39,216 bases of DNA from Sporichthyaceae bacterium (GTDB taxonomy: Bacteria; Actinomycetota; Actinomycetes; JAKEEW01). Positions 25,908 to 33,271 of this stretch are shown piece after piece. Made by a program: the position numbers and the translations under genes. Below the pieces are notes generated by a model that saw nothing but the letters and a program-made list of their open reading frames with translations, was not told where the DNA came from and did not search any database. The stretch is taken from assembly GCA_022616375.1 (NCBI GenBank), contig JAKEEW010000326.1, forward strand, positions 1-39,216. Direction: 5' to 3'. The stretch's first letter is position 1. Each line of letters starts with the position of its first letter.

Positions 25908-27287
25908 TCACCTACCGCCGAAGGCGGGCCGGTCTCGGCCGGCCAGTGCGGCCAGCACGCCGGAGTCCAGGCCGGCGCCGGTGGACAGCGCGGCCAGCAG
26001 GCACCGGATCGCCAGCGCGGAGTCGAAGCCGATCAGGCGCAGCGCCTGGTCGGCCCGCTCCAGCTCGGCCGCCACCAGCTCGCTCGGAACCGCGGCGTCA
26101 CGGGGTGGCTTACCGTCCAGGAATGGCCGGATGTAGTCGCAGAACGCCCGGTAGCCAGCCTCGGTGAAGTCGCTCTGGTAGCGGTCGGGCCGGTCCCAGG
26201 ACAGGTAGAGCCGGACCAGCTCGGCATCCTCGTCGGCCAGGAACTCGTCCGCCCACAACGCGTGGTTGCGGCTGGTGGAGAACTTCTTACCCTCGAGCAG
26301 GTAGAGCTCGTTCACGGTGGCACCGCGGCTGAGCGGCCTGGGCACCCCGCAGGCGGCCAGGATGGCCGGATACAGGATGGCGAAGTAGAACGCGTTGTCG
26401 ATGCCGTTGAAATGCCAGACCCCGTCGACGTCGTTCCAGGCCTCCACCCACTGGGTCAGGCCGTTGGCCCGCGGACGCAATGCGTGCGCGGCGCCGTACA
26501 GGTAGCTGAAGCCGAGCTCGGTGGGGAAGTCCACCCGCATCCCGGCCAGCGGCCCGGCTAACTCGATACCCCAGTCGGTGACGTAGGCCAGCGGGTAGTC
26601 GGGCAGCGGCGTGCGCAGGTACTGCTCCAGCACGGACCGGACCCGGCCGGGCAGCTCGGCTTGCATCCATTCGGCAAGCAACCGCTCTCGGTAGTCCTCG
26701 AGCGGCAGCACCGGCACCGTTGCGGTGACCGGCCGCGGGCTGCCGCCGCAGCGGGCGCAACTCGGGTCGACCAGGGTCTGGGCCGAGGCGAACGCCCCGC
26801 AGCCCTCGCAGGACAGCCCATTCGCGCCCTCGCCGCAGTTGGCGCACTTACCCACCACGTAGGAGTGGTGCAAGGTGCGGCCGCAGTCGGCGCACTCGTG
26901 CAGCGTGACCTCGCGCATCGGCACCGTGCCGTTGGTCACCAGCTCGGTCAGCATGCCGGCGACCGCGGCCTGGTAGCCGGGATCCTGCGGGTCGAGGAAC
27001 GCGTCGTAGCCGATCCGGGCCAGCTCGTAGGCGGTGGTGATCTGCCCGCGGAACCTGGCCACCATCTCCAGCGGATCCATGTCCAGGTTCTCGGCCTTGG
27101 TCAGCACGTAGTTCGGATGAACGTCGATCCCGGCCAGCGTGAGCACCCGCTCGCCGCGCGCGCGGGCGGCCCGCGAGGCGATGTCGGCGGCCAGGTACGG
27201 CCCGGACAGGTGGCCGATGTGCAGCGGACCGTTGCAGGTCGGCTGCGGGATGACAATGACGGTGACGCCGGTCGACTGCTCCGCCAT
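25908..27287 (-). CDS. Methionyl-tRNA-synthetase-like protein, candidate aminoacyl-activating half of a split hydrazine synthetase
   Basis: A 459-residue class I synthetase-like protein. The ATG at 27287 follows GAGGAGGGG. It keeps the catalytic signatures: PLHIGHLSGPY with HIGH at residues 23-26 and GKKFSTSR (KMSKS counterpart) at 333-340. It also keeps a MetRS-type zinc knuckle insertion with four CxxC pairs (C132/135, 148/151, 160/163, 177/180). The helical anticodon-binding region is cut to about 110 residues, so it is shorter than a housekeeping MetRS. In hydrazine synthetases this domain activates an amino acid (glycine in Spb40) and esterifies N6-hydroxylysine, and a fused cupin makes the N-N bond. 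The cupin here is a separate gene at 16291. It leads a four-gene operon controlled by promoter P2. Confidence 0.85.
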   Translation of the reverse strand: MAEQSTGVTVIVIPQPTCNGPLHIGHLSGPYLAADIASRAARARGERVLTLAGIDVHPNYVLTKAENLDMDPLEMVARFRGQITTAYELARIGYDAFLDPQDPGYQAAVAGMLTELVTNGTVPMREVTLHECADCGRTLHHSYVVGKCANCGEGANGLSCEGCGAFASAQTLVDPSCARCGGSPRPVTATVPVLPLEDYRERLLAEWMQAELPGRVRSVLEQYLRTPLPDYPLAYVTDWGIELAGPLAGMRVDFPTELGFSYLYGAAHALRPRANGLTQWVEAWNDVDGVWHFNGIDNAFYFAILYPAILAACGVPRPLSRGATVNELYLLEGKKFSTSRNHALWADEFLADEDAELVRLYLSWDRPDRYQSDFTEAGYRAFCDYIRPFLDGKPPRDAAVPSELVAAELERADQALRLIGFDSALAIRCLLAALSTGAGLDSGVLAALAGRDRPAFGGR

Positions 27288-27328
27288 CGAGGTAGCCCCT
27301 CCTCGTCCGTGGCGCGCCGGACCGGGGT

Positions 27329-27404
27329 GTCGCGGCCGCCCTGTGACCGCACCATATGCGGTCCGCTGCACGCTGTCACGACTGTGTGGCGGTAGGTAAC
27401 TGTG
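27329..27404 (-). promoter_or_regulatory. Promoter P2 of the MetRS-like operon
   Basis: Reverse strand: -35 GTGACA (27379-27374), 17-nt spacer, -10 TATGGT (27356-27351). Over about 75 bp it matches P1 (18138-18211), including CACAGTTAC upstream, the spacer core GTGCAGCGGACCGCA and GGTCACAGG plus GCCGCGAC downstream. The operon start codon is 64 nt from the -10. Conservation of the spacer and flanks, which a bare promoter would not need, points to a shared regulator site. Confidence 0.75.
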
Positions 27405-27673
27405 CGTGCCGCGGCGGCATTGAAGGGGCCGTTGCAAAGCGCGAGATGGCGTCGCACCGTGACCGTCCGTTACCCGATTACAGCTATCCCACCCGGGCAA
27501 CTTCGACCCCGTTTCGGGGATGGACAACACGCGTGCTTACGCACAGTATTACCGGCGGTACAGGACGTTGCAGCACCCTGCAAACGGCTTGTAGCCTGCC
27601 GATGTTTCTGCCGTAGCGTGACCAATCGCCTACGGTAGGCACACCAAGGGAAACGACCCTGACGGAGGCTCTC
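27405..27673 (+). promoter_or_regulatory. Leader region of the forward operon
   Basis: A non-coding region between promoter P2 and the methyltransferase start. At 27537-27549 it contains TTACGCACAGTAT, close to TTACGCATAGTAT and TTACGCATAGTGT in front of the two ScyD-like genes. TGGACA lies 17 nt before CAGTAT. This is a plausible but weak promoter. No credible gene was found in the whole 386-bp gap from 27288. Confidence 0.4.
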
Positions 27674-28390
27674 GTGGACCCTGTGGTTCCGTCCCAGGAC
27701 GCCGCCGCCATCCCGCTCTGGGATGGCGCCTACGACCCGACCCAACTGCAGGGGCACGGAAATCTGTGGGGCGACCCGCCGGTCCCGTATGCAGAGACCG
27801 CAGCCAGACTGTTTGCCGATCACTCCGCGAAAGTGGTCCTCGACCTGCCGTGCGGAGACGGTCGCAACCTGCCGCCGCTGGCCGGTGGTGCCTCGATCCT
27901 GCTCGCCGGCGACACCTCGCCGAACGCGATGGCGATCGCCGAGCGGGTCGCCGCCAAGGCCGGGATCCGGGACAAGGCGATATTCGTCAAGGTCGACGCA
28001 TTCGATACCGGCCTGCTGGACAACTCGGTGGACGGGATTTTCTGCTGGGATCTGTTAGGCCACTTGACCAACCCGGAAGACGCGCTGCTCGAGATGTATC
28101 GCATCACCCGGCCGGGCGGCCACATTGTGGCCAACATGTGGACCATGAACGACTGCCAGGTGACCGATCCGAATATTCGAAAGACCGGTCCTAGGGAATT
28201 CATCGATCACTTCGAGTTCTACTGCAAGTTCTACGATCGCGACGATCTCGAGGCGCTGCTGAGCTCGGTCGGCATGACGGCCAGCTCGATCGACGTGGAC
28301 ACCTGGTGGGAGCCGCCGCATGCGGAGTACCGCACCTACGACCACCAGCACGAGAGCCTGATCTTCACGGTCGAGAAGACGGGGACCTGA
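27674..28390 (+). CDS. SAM-dependent methyltransferase
   Basis: A 238-residue class I methyltransferase. The GTG at 27674 has GGAGG 5 nt upstream. Motif I is VVLDLPCGDGRNL (residues 54-66), followed by the acidic strand ILLAGDTSPNAMAIAERV. The post-motif segment is SVDGIFCWDLLGHLTNPEDAL, then MYRITRPGGHIVANMW. The C-terminal part (FEFYCKFYDRDDLEALLSSVG) is typical of small-molecule methyltransferases. It is the first gene of a seven-gene forward operon. N-methylation of the hydrazine or of the diamino acid would be chemically sensible (negamycin, for example, has an N-methylhydrazine), but the substrate is not shown by the sequence. Confidence 0.85.
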   Translation: MDPVVPSQDAAAIPLWDGAYDPTQLQGHGNLWGDPPVPYAETAARLFADHSAKVVLDLPCGDGRNLPPLAGGASILLAGDTSPNAMAIAERVAAKAGIRDKAIFVKVDAFDTGLLDNSVDGIFCWDLLGHLTNPEDALLEMYRITRPGGHIVANMWTMNDCQVTDPNIRKTGPREFIDHFEFYCKFYDRDDLEALLSSVGMTASSIDVDTWWEPPHAEYRTYDHQHESLIFTVEKTGT

Positions 28391-28399
28391 GGAAGAGCG

Positions 28400-29398
28400 T
28401 TGCGCTATCTGCGAGAGCTGGACTCCACCCACGGCCGTCCCGGCGACTACCAGGTTGCCGAAACCGATGTCGGTGTCGGTTATGCCTCGGCGCACCATGG
28501 CGAGCTTTTGCAAGGCATGTTCTACGACCCGAACGGTCAGCTGCGTCGCGCACTGGTCACGCTGCCGGATCCGCGCCGAGGCAGCCGCGCGGTCTTTCAT
28601 CCGAGCCAGAACCACTGGGGAATCGTCGGCACCCCCGAGCTGATTAAGGTCCGGCGCGCGGCGATCATCGCATTGCGCGAGTTCTCCCGGCATCCGTCCC
28701 CGGCCAAGGGCGGCCAGATCGAGATCGCCAGCAACGTGCCGCGCGGCGTCGGGATGGGCTCGTCGACCAGCGACGTCGCCGCCACCATCCGGGCGGTGGC
28801 CGACTACCACGGAGTGGCGTTATCCCGCGACGAGATCGGCCGGCTGGCCGTGCTCGCCGAGTGCGCGTCGGACTCGATCATGATCGACGACCGGGTGGTG
28901 CTGTTCGCCCATCGCGACGGGGTGGTGCTGGAGACGCTGGGGCACCGGTTGCCACCGATGATCGTGGTCGGCTGCGACACCGCGCCCGGCGCCGTGGTCG
29001 ACACGCTCGGGCTGCAGCCGGCCGAATACAACGACCACGAGATCGGCGCGTTCCAGGTGCTGCGGGCGGCGTTGCGCCGGGCCATCGCGACCGACGACGT
29101 TGCACTGCTCGGCCGAGTCACCACCGCGAGCGCGCGAATCAACCAGCGCTTCCTGCCCAAGCCCTACCTCGAAGCGCTGCTCACGCTGTGCCAGCAGTTC
29201 GAAGGCTGTGGCGTGCAGGTCGCGCACAGCGGCACCGTCGCCGGCCTGATCTTCGATGGGCGCCGGACGGACGTGGAGCCCAGCGTGCGAGCCTGCGTCG
29301 ACCGGATCGAGGCGCTGGGCCTGGAGATCACCGCGATCATCGGGTTCGAGCCGACCACCACCGCGATCGAGATTGGCGCGGCAAGGGTTCCGGCCTGA
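28400..29398 (+). CDS. GHMP kinase, PduX-like (L-threonine/serine kinase type)
   Basis: A 332-residue GHMP-family kinase starting at TTG 28400 with GAGGAAG upstream, 9 bp after the methyltransferase stop. The N-terminal HHGELLQGMFYD and the ATP-binding loop PRGVGMGSSTSDVAA (residues 114-128), then ECASDSIMIDDRVVLF, resemble the PduX L-threonine kinase group. A C-terminal VAHSGTVAGLIFD is the GHMP motif 3. PduX makes L-threonine O-3-phosphate. The next two genes are a cysteine-synthase-like and an argininosuccinate-lyase-like enzyme, which could turn a phosphorylated hydroxy-amino acid into a 2,3-diamino acid. Threonine versus serine cannot be told by eye. Confidence 0.85.
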   Translation: MRYLRELDSTHGRPGDYQVAETDVGVGYASAHHGELLQGMFYDPNGQLRRALVTLPDPRRGSRAVFHPSQNHWGIVGTPELIKVRRAAIIALREFSRHPSPAKGGQIEIASNVPRGVGMGSSTSDVAATIRAVADYHGVALSRDEIGRLAVLAECASDSIMIDDRVVLFAHRDGVVLETLGHRLPPMIVVGCDTAPGAVVDTLGLQPAEYNDHEIGAFQVLRAALRRAIATDDVALLGRVTTASARINQRFLPKPYLEALLTLCQQFEGCGVQVAHSGTVAGLIFDGRRTDVEPSVRACVDRIEALGLEITAIIGFEPTTTAIEIGAARVPA

Positions 29399-30531
29399 TG
29401 AGCATCCGGTCCAGCTATTCCGAGGCCACCGAGGCATACCAGGTTCCGAAGCTGATCAGGCTGGCGCCGAACCTCTACGCCGCGTGCTTCACGCTGATGA
29501 AGATGATCCCGGCCCGCTACATCCTGCGCCGGGCCGAGGTCGAGGGCCGGTTGCCGCCCGGCACGGTGATTGCCGAGACCACGTCCGGCACGTTCGGACT
29601 GGCCCTGGCGATGCAGGGGATGCATCTCGACCGGCAGGTGATCCTGGTCAGTGACCCGGTCATCGACGAGCGGCTGTATCGCCGGCTGACCGATCTGGGT
29701 GCGGTTGTGGACCGGGTCCCGGCCAGTGCGGCCAAGACCGTAGGCGGCTACCAGGCCGCCCGGCTAGCTCGGCTGGAGCAGGTGCGGTCCGAGCATTCGC
29801 ACACGTTCTGGCCGGACCAGTACGGCAACCCGGACAACCCGCGCTCCTACGCCACCGTCGCCGAGCTTCTGCTCGAGTGCCTCGGTCAGGTCGACTGCGT
29901 GGTCGGCACGGTCGGTTCCGGCGGATCCATGTGCGGGACGACTACCTACCTGCGCTCGGTCCTGCCGGAGTGCCGGGCGATCGGGGTGGACGCGCACGCC
30001 AGCGTGTTGTTCGGTCAGCCGGACGGCCCGCGCGAGCTGCGCGGGATGGGGATGAGTCTGCTCCCGGCCAACCTGGACCACCGGATCTTCGACGAGGTGC
30101 ACTGGTGCACTGCCCGGCTGGCCTACGCGGCGACCCGCCAGATGCATCAGCGACACGCGCTGTTCATGGGGCCGACCAGCGGCGCGGCTTACCTGGTGGC
30201 GCGCTGGTGGGCGGCGCAAAACCCGAGTGCGCTGACCGTGGTGCTGCTGCCGGACGAGGGATACCGCTACCAGGACACGGTCTACGACGACGAGTGGCTG
30301 ATGGCCGCCGGGCATCTGGGTGGGTCGATTCCGGCCGAGCCGGTGCTGGTGGCCGATCCGACCCGGCCGGCCGAGGATCCGTGGACCACCTATGACTGGG
30401 CCCGGCGGGATCTGCCCGAGGTGTTGGCCGGCCGGCACACCTCGGCCGAGCCCAGCCCGGTCGGGCCCAGCCCGGTCCGGCCTAGCCCGGTCGGGCCCGG
30501 CTCGGCCGGTTCGGCCCGGGGGATCGGGTGA
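29398..30531 (+). CDS. PLP-dependent cysteine-synthase-like beta-replacement enzyme
   Basis: A 377-residue fold-type II PLP enzyme. Its ATG overlaps the kinase stop (TGATG). The Schiff-base lysine is probably K35 in LMKMIPARYILRRAE, which aligns with the SVKDRPAR motif of relatives but has lost its flanking residues. TTSGTFGLAL matches the substrate loop (TSGNTG) and GTVGSGGSMCGTT the PLP-phosphate loop. Relatives swap a beta leaving group for a nucleophile. After a PduX-like kinase, the expected leaving group is phosphate on threonine or serine and the nucleophile a nitrogen compound such as aspartate. The last 40 residues are low-complexity with three PSPV-x-P units, and the stop overlaps the next gene (GTGA). 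Confidence 0.85.
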   Translation: MSIRSSYSEATEAYQVPKLIRLAPNLYAACFTLMKMIPARYILRRAEVEGRLPPGTVIAETTSGTFGLALAMQGMHLDRQVILVSDPVIDERLYRRLTDLGAVVDRVPASAAKTVGGYQAARLARLEQVRSEHSHTFWPDQYGNPDNPRSYATVAELLLECLGQVDCVVGTVGSGGSMCGTTTYLRSVLPECRAIGVDAHASVLFGQPDGPRELRGMGMSLLPANLDHRIFDEVHWCTARLAYAATRQMHQRHALFMGPTSGAAYLVARWWAAQNPSALTVVLLPDEGYRYQDTVYDDEWLMAAGHLGGSIPAEPVLVADPTRPAEDPWTTYDWARRDLPEVLAGRHTSAEPSPVGPSPVRPSPVGPGSAGSARGIG

Positions 30532-32030
30532 GCGTGCCCGGCGAGCGTGGCACCGGGCGGTTGGTCGACCAGCTCGGGCTCGGCACCAGGCAGGCGGTCT
30601 ACGGCACCCCGACCGCGGCCGAGATCGCGGCCGAGCTGGCTCTCACCGTGCGGGTCGACCAGGCGCACCTGGTGATGCTGGCCGAGCAGCAGATGGTGCC
30701 GGCCGAAGCGGCCGCGGCGCTGCTGCGCTGCATGGCCGAACTGTCCGCGGACCGGTTCCGGGTCCTGCTCGACCGGCCCGTGCCGCGTGGGCTCTACCTG
30801 ATGTACGAGGGATACCTGATCGAGCGGCTCGGCCCGGACATCGGCGGCGTGCTGCACGCCGGCCGCTCCCGCAACGACCTGAAGGCGACCATCACCAGCC
30901 TGCGGCTGCGCGACTGGCTGCTGGACTTCGCCGAGCAGGCGGTCCGGCTGGAGGCGGTGCTGCTGTCCAGGGCCCGGGCCCACCGGTCCGTGGTGATGCC
31001 GATCTACACCCACTTCCAGGCCGCGATGCCGATCAGCTACGGCTACTACCTGCTCGGGGTGGCACTCGCGGTCGGCCGGGACATTGACGCGCTGCGGACC
31101 GCGGCTTCCGGCCTGCAGGTGTGCCCGCTGGGCGCGGGCGCGGTCGCCGGCACCGATCTGCCGATCGACACCGAACGCACCGCTGCGCTGCTCGGCTTCG
31201 CCGCCGGCACCCGGCACGCGCTGGACGCGGTGGCCAGCCGGGATGTCCCGCTGCGGCTGCTCGGCGCGGCCGCGGGGCTAGCGGTGACGTTGAGCCGGCT
31301 GGCCACCGACCTGCAGTTGTGGAGCACCGCCGAGTTCGGCTTCATCCACTTCCCTGACCGGCTGGTCGGCGGCAGCTCGGCGATGCCGCAGAAGCGCAAC
31401 GCGTTTGTCACCGAGCACGTCAGGGCCAAGCCGGGACACGCCATCGGTGGCTGGGCGGCCGCGGCCAGCATGATGGCCGGCACCGCGTTCACGAACTCGA
31501 TCGAGGTCGGCACCGAGGCGGTGGCCGCGCTCTGGCCCGGCCTGCGGGCCGCCGAGCAGTCGGTGCAGCTTGGCCAGGCTCTAGTCAGCGGCGCCAGACC
31601 GGTGCCGGATCGGATGCTGGACCGGGCCGAAACCGGGTTCACCTCGGCCACCTCGGTGGCCAACCGGCTGGTCCGGCATGGGGTGCCGTTCCGGACCGCG
31701 CACCGCATGGTCGGTGAGGCGGTCCGCAAGGCGATCGAGGCGGGGTCTACCAGGCTGGCCGACTTCGGGCCGCCCGGCTGGCTGGACCAGATCGGGCCGG
31801 CCGGGCTCGACCCGCGGGCGCTGGTGGACGCGCACGTCTACGGCGGCGGTCCCGGTGCGTTCGCGGTTCCGTGCGAGCAGGCCGGCGCCGCGTGGCTCGG
31901 CCACCGGCGCTGGCACCAGCGCTGGCGGCGCGAGGTGGCCGATGCCGACGCGGCGCTTGCCGCGGCCGTGGCCAGCCTCGCCGGGCCGGACTACCGGCCC
32001 GCGGTGCGCCGAGCCGGGGAGCCGAAATGA
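30528..32030 (+). CDS. Argininosuccinate lyase/fumarase superfamily lyase
   Basis: A 500-residue member of the aspartase/fumarase superfamily beginning at GTG 30528, overlapping the PLP gene stop. Signatures: GGVLHAGRSRNDLKATITSL, MPIYTHFQAAMPISYGYYLL and the mobile catalytic loop GSSAMPQKRNAFVTEHVRAK (GSS at residues 282-284). It differs from true ArgH in many usually fixed residues (for example QKRNA for KKNP) and has an extra C-terminal region. No other arginine gene is present. In 2,3-diaminobutyrate routes such a lyase eliminates fumarate from an aspartate adduct to leave the free amine. I infer the same here from its place after the kinase and PLP enzyme. Confidence 0.87.
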   Translation: MSVPGERGTGRLVDQLGLGTRQAVYGTPTAAEIAAELALTVRVDQAHLVMLAEQQMVPAEAAAALLRCMAELSADRFRVLLDRPVPRGLYLMYEGYLIERLGPDIGGVLHAGRSRNDLKATITSLRLRDWLLDFAEQAVRLEAVLLSRARAHRSVVMPIYTHFQAAMPISYGYYLLGVALAVGRDIDALRTAASGLQVCPLGAGAVAGTDLPIDTERTAALLGFAAGTRHALDAVASRDVPLRLLGAAAGLAVTLSRLATDLQLWSTAEFGFIHFPDRLVGGSSAMPQKRNAFVTEHVRAKPGHAIGGWAAAASMMAGTAFTNSIEVGTEAVAALWPGLRAAEQSVQLGQALVSGARPVPDRMLDRAETGFTSATSVANRLVRHGVPFRTAHRMVGEAVRKAIEAGSTRLADFGPPGWLDQIGPAGLDPRALVDAHVYGGGPGAFAVPCEQAGAAWLGHRRWHQRWRREVADADAALAAAVASLAGPDYRPAVRRAGEPK

Positions 32031-33271
32031 CCGGCGAGTGGCTGGTCCTGGTGGAGAGCAATACCACCGGATCCGGCCGGCTGTTCTGCGCCGCCGCGCG
32101 CCGGCTGGGACTGCAACCGGTGCTGCTGGCCCGCGACCCCGGCCGATACGGCTACGTCGCCGCCGATCGGATCGATGCCCGGGTGGTCGACACGTCGAGC
32201 CCGGACGCGGTGCGGGCGGCATGTGCCGACCTTCCCGGCCGGATCGCCGGGGTGACCAGCAGCTCGGAGTACTACATCGGGACCGCGGCCGAGGTGGCCG
32301 GTGCGCTGGGCCGGCCGCATCCGGACCCGGACGCGATCCGGTCCTGCCGCAACAAGCACAGCCAGCGCATCCGGCTCCAGCAGGCGGGGGTGCCCGGGCC
32401 GGCGTTCGCCGCCGCGCCACGGGTGCCCGAGGCGGTGGTTGCCGCGATCCGGATCGGCTTGCCGGTGGTGGTCAAGCCGGTGGCCGGATCGGGCTCGATC
32501 GGCACCCGCTCGTGCCGCACGTTGGAGGAGGTGCGGGCCGCGGCGAGCGCGGTGCTCGACACCGACCCGGCCGATCTCGCCCTCCCGCCGCAACCGGAGG
32601 TGATGGTCGAGGCGCAGCTGGACGGTGCCGAATACTCGGTGGAGACCCTGGACGACCAGGTCGTTGCCGTGATCAGGAAGCGGCTCGGGCCGGAACCGTA
32701 CTTTCTCGAGACCGGGCACGACTTCCCGGCCCCGCTCGATCCGGCCGAGCGGGCCGCGATCGGCGAGATCGCGGTGGCTGCGTTGCGGGCGCTCGGGCTC
32801 GGCTGGGGCGCCGCGCACGTCGAGGTCCGGGCCGGTGCGGTGGGTCCGCGGATCGTCGAGGTCAACCCGCGGCTGGCCGGCGGGATGATCCCGCGCATGA
32901 TCCAGGAGGCGCTCGGCGTTGACCTCATCTTCCAGGTGGTCGCGAAGGCGGCCGGCCGGGCCGAGCCGCCGCAGCCGACCAGGTCGCGGGCCGCATCGAT
33001 CCGGTTCCTGGTGGCGCCGGCGTCCGGGCGGCTGGTCGAGGTGGCGGGCATGTCCGCGGCGCAGCGGCTGCCCGGCGTGGTGGAGGTAGGGCTGACCTGC
33101 CAACCGGGGCAGGACGTGGTGATCCGCCATTCGTTCCAGGATCGGCTCGGTTACGTCATCGCTTCGGCTGCGGACGGTAACGTCGCAGCACAGGCCGCCG
33201 AGGACGGGGTGCGGGCACTCGAGGCGCGGATCGCGCCGGCTTCGGTGATAGCGGAAGGTTTCCTGCGCTGA
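32027..33271 (+). CDS. ATP-grasp ligase C
   Basis: A 414-residue ATP-grasp ligase with its ATG overlapping the lyase stop (ATGA). The start is MTGEWLVLVESNTTGSGRLF. Motifs: SCRNKHSQRIRLQQAGVPGP, IGLPVVVKPVAGSGSIGTRS (ATP-binding lysine and Gly-rich lid), PEVMVEAQLDGAEYSVETL and the metal site PRIVEVNPRLAGGMIPRMI. The closest functional analogues I recognise are L-amino-acid ligases and argininosuccinate-type carboxylate-amine ligases of small peptide pathways. Because it is coupled to the diamino-acid cassette, it may attach that amino acid. This is context only. Confidence 0.87.
   Translation: MTGEWLVLVESNTTGSGRLFCAAARRLGLQPVLLARDPGRYGYVAADRIDARVVDTSSPDAVRAACADLPGRIAGVTSSSEYYIGTAAEVAGALGRPHPDPDAIRSCRNKHSQRIRLQQAGVPGPAFAAAPRVPEAVVAAIRIGLPVVVKPVAGSGSIGTRSCRTLEEVRAAASAVLDTDPADLALPPQPEVMVEAQLDGAEYSVETLDDQVVAVIRKRLGPEPYFLETGHDFPAPLDPAERAAIGEIAVAALRALGLGWGAAHVEVRAGAVGPRIVEVNPRLAGGMIPRMIQEALGVDLIFQVVAKAAGRAEPPQPTRSRAASIRFLVAPASGRLVEVAGMSAAQRLPGVVEVGLTCQPGQDVVIRHSFQDRLGYVIASAADGNVAAQAAEDGVRALEARIAPASVIAEGFLR

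Noticed and set aside
25908-27287. Housekeeping methionyl-tRNA synthetase
   Set aside because: The anticodon-binding region is shortened, and the gene is embedded and coupled in a biosynthetic operon behind a cluster-specific promoter.
28878-29105. Small Arg/Pro-rich reverse frames across the forward operon
   Set aside because: Composition is typical of antisense frames in high-GC DNA; they have no ribosome sites and overlap firm genes.
30528-32030. argH of arginine biosynthesis
   Set aside because: No other arginine gene is nearby, signature residues differ from ArgH, and it is coupled to a kinase/PLP cassette.
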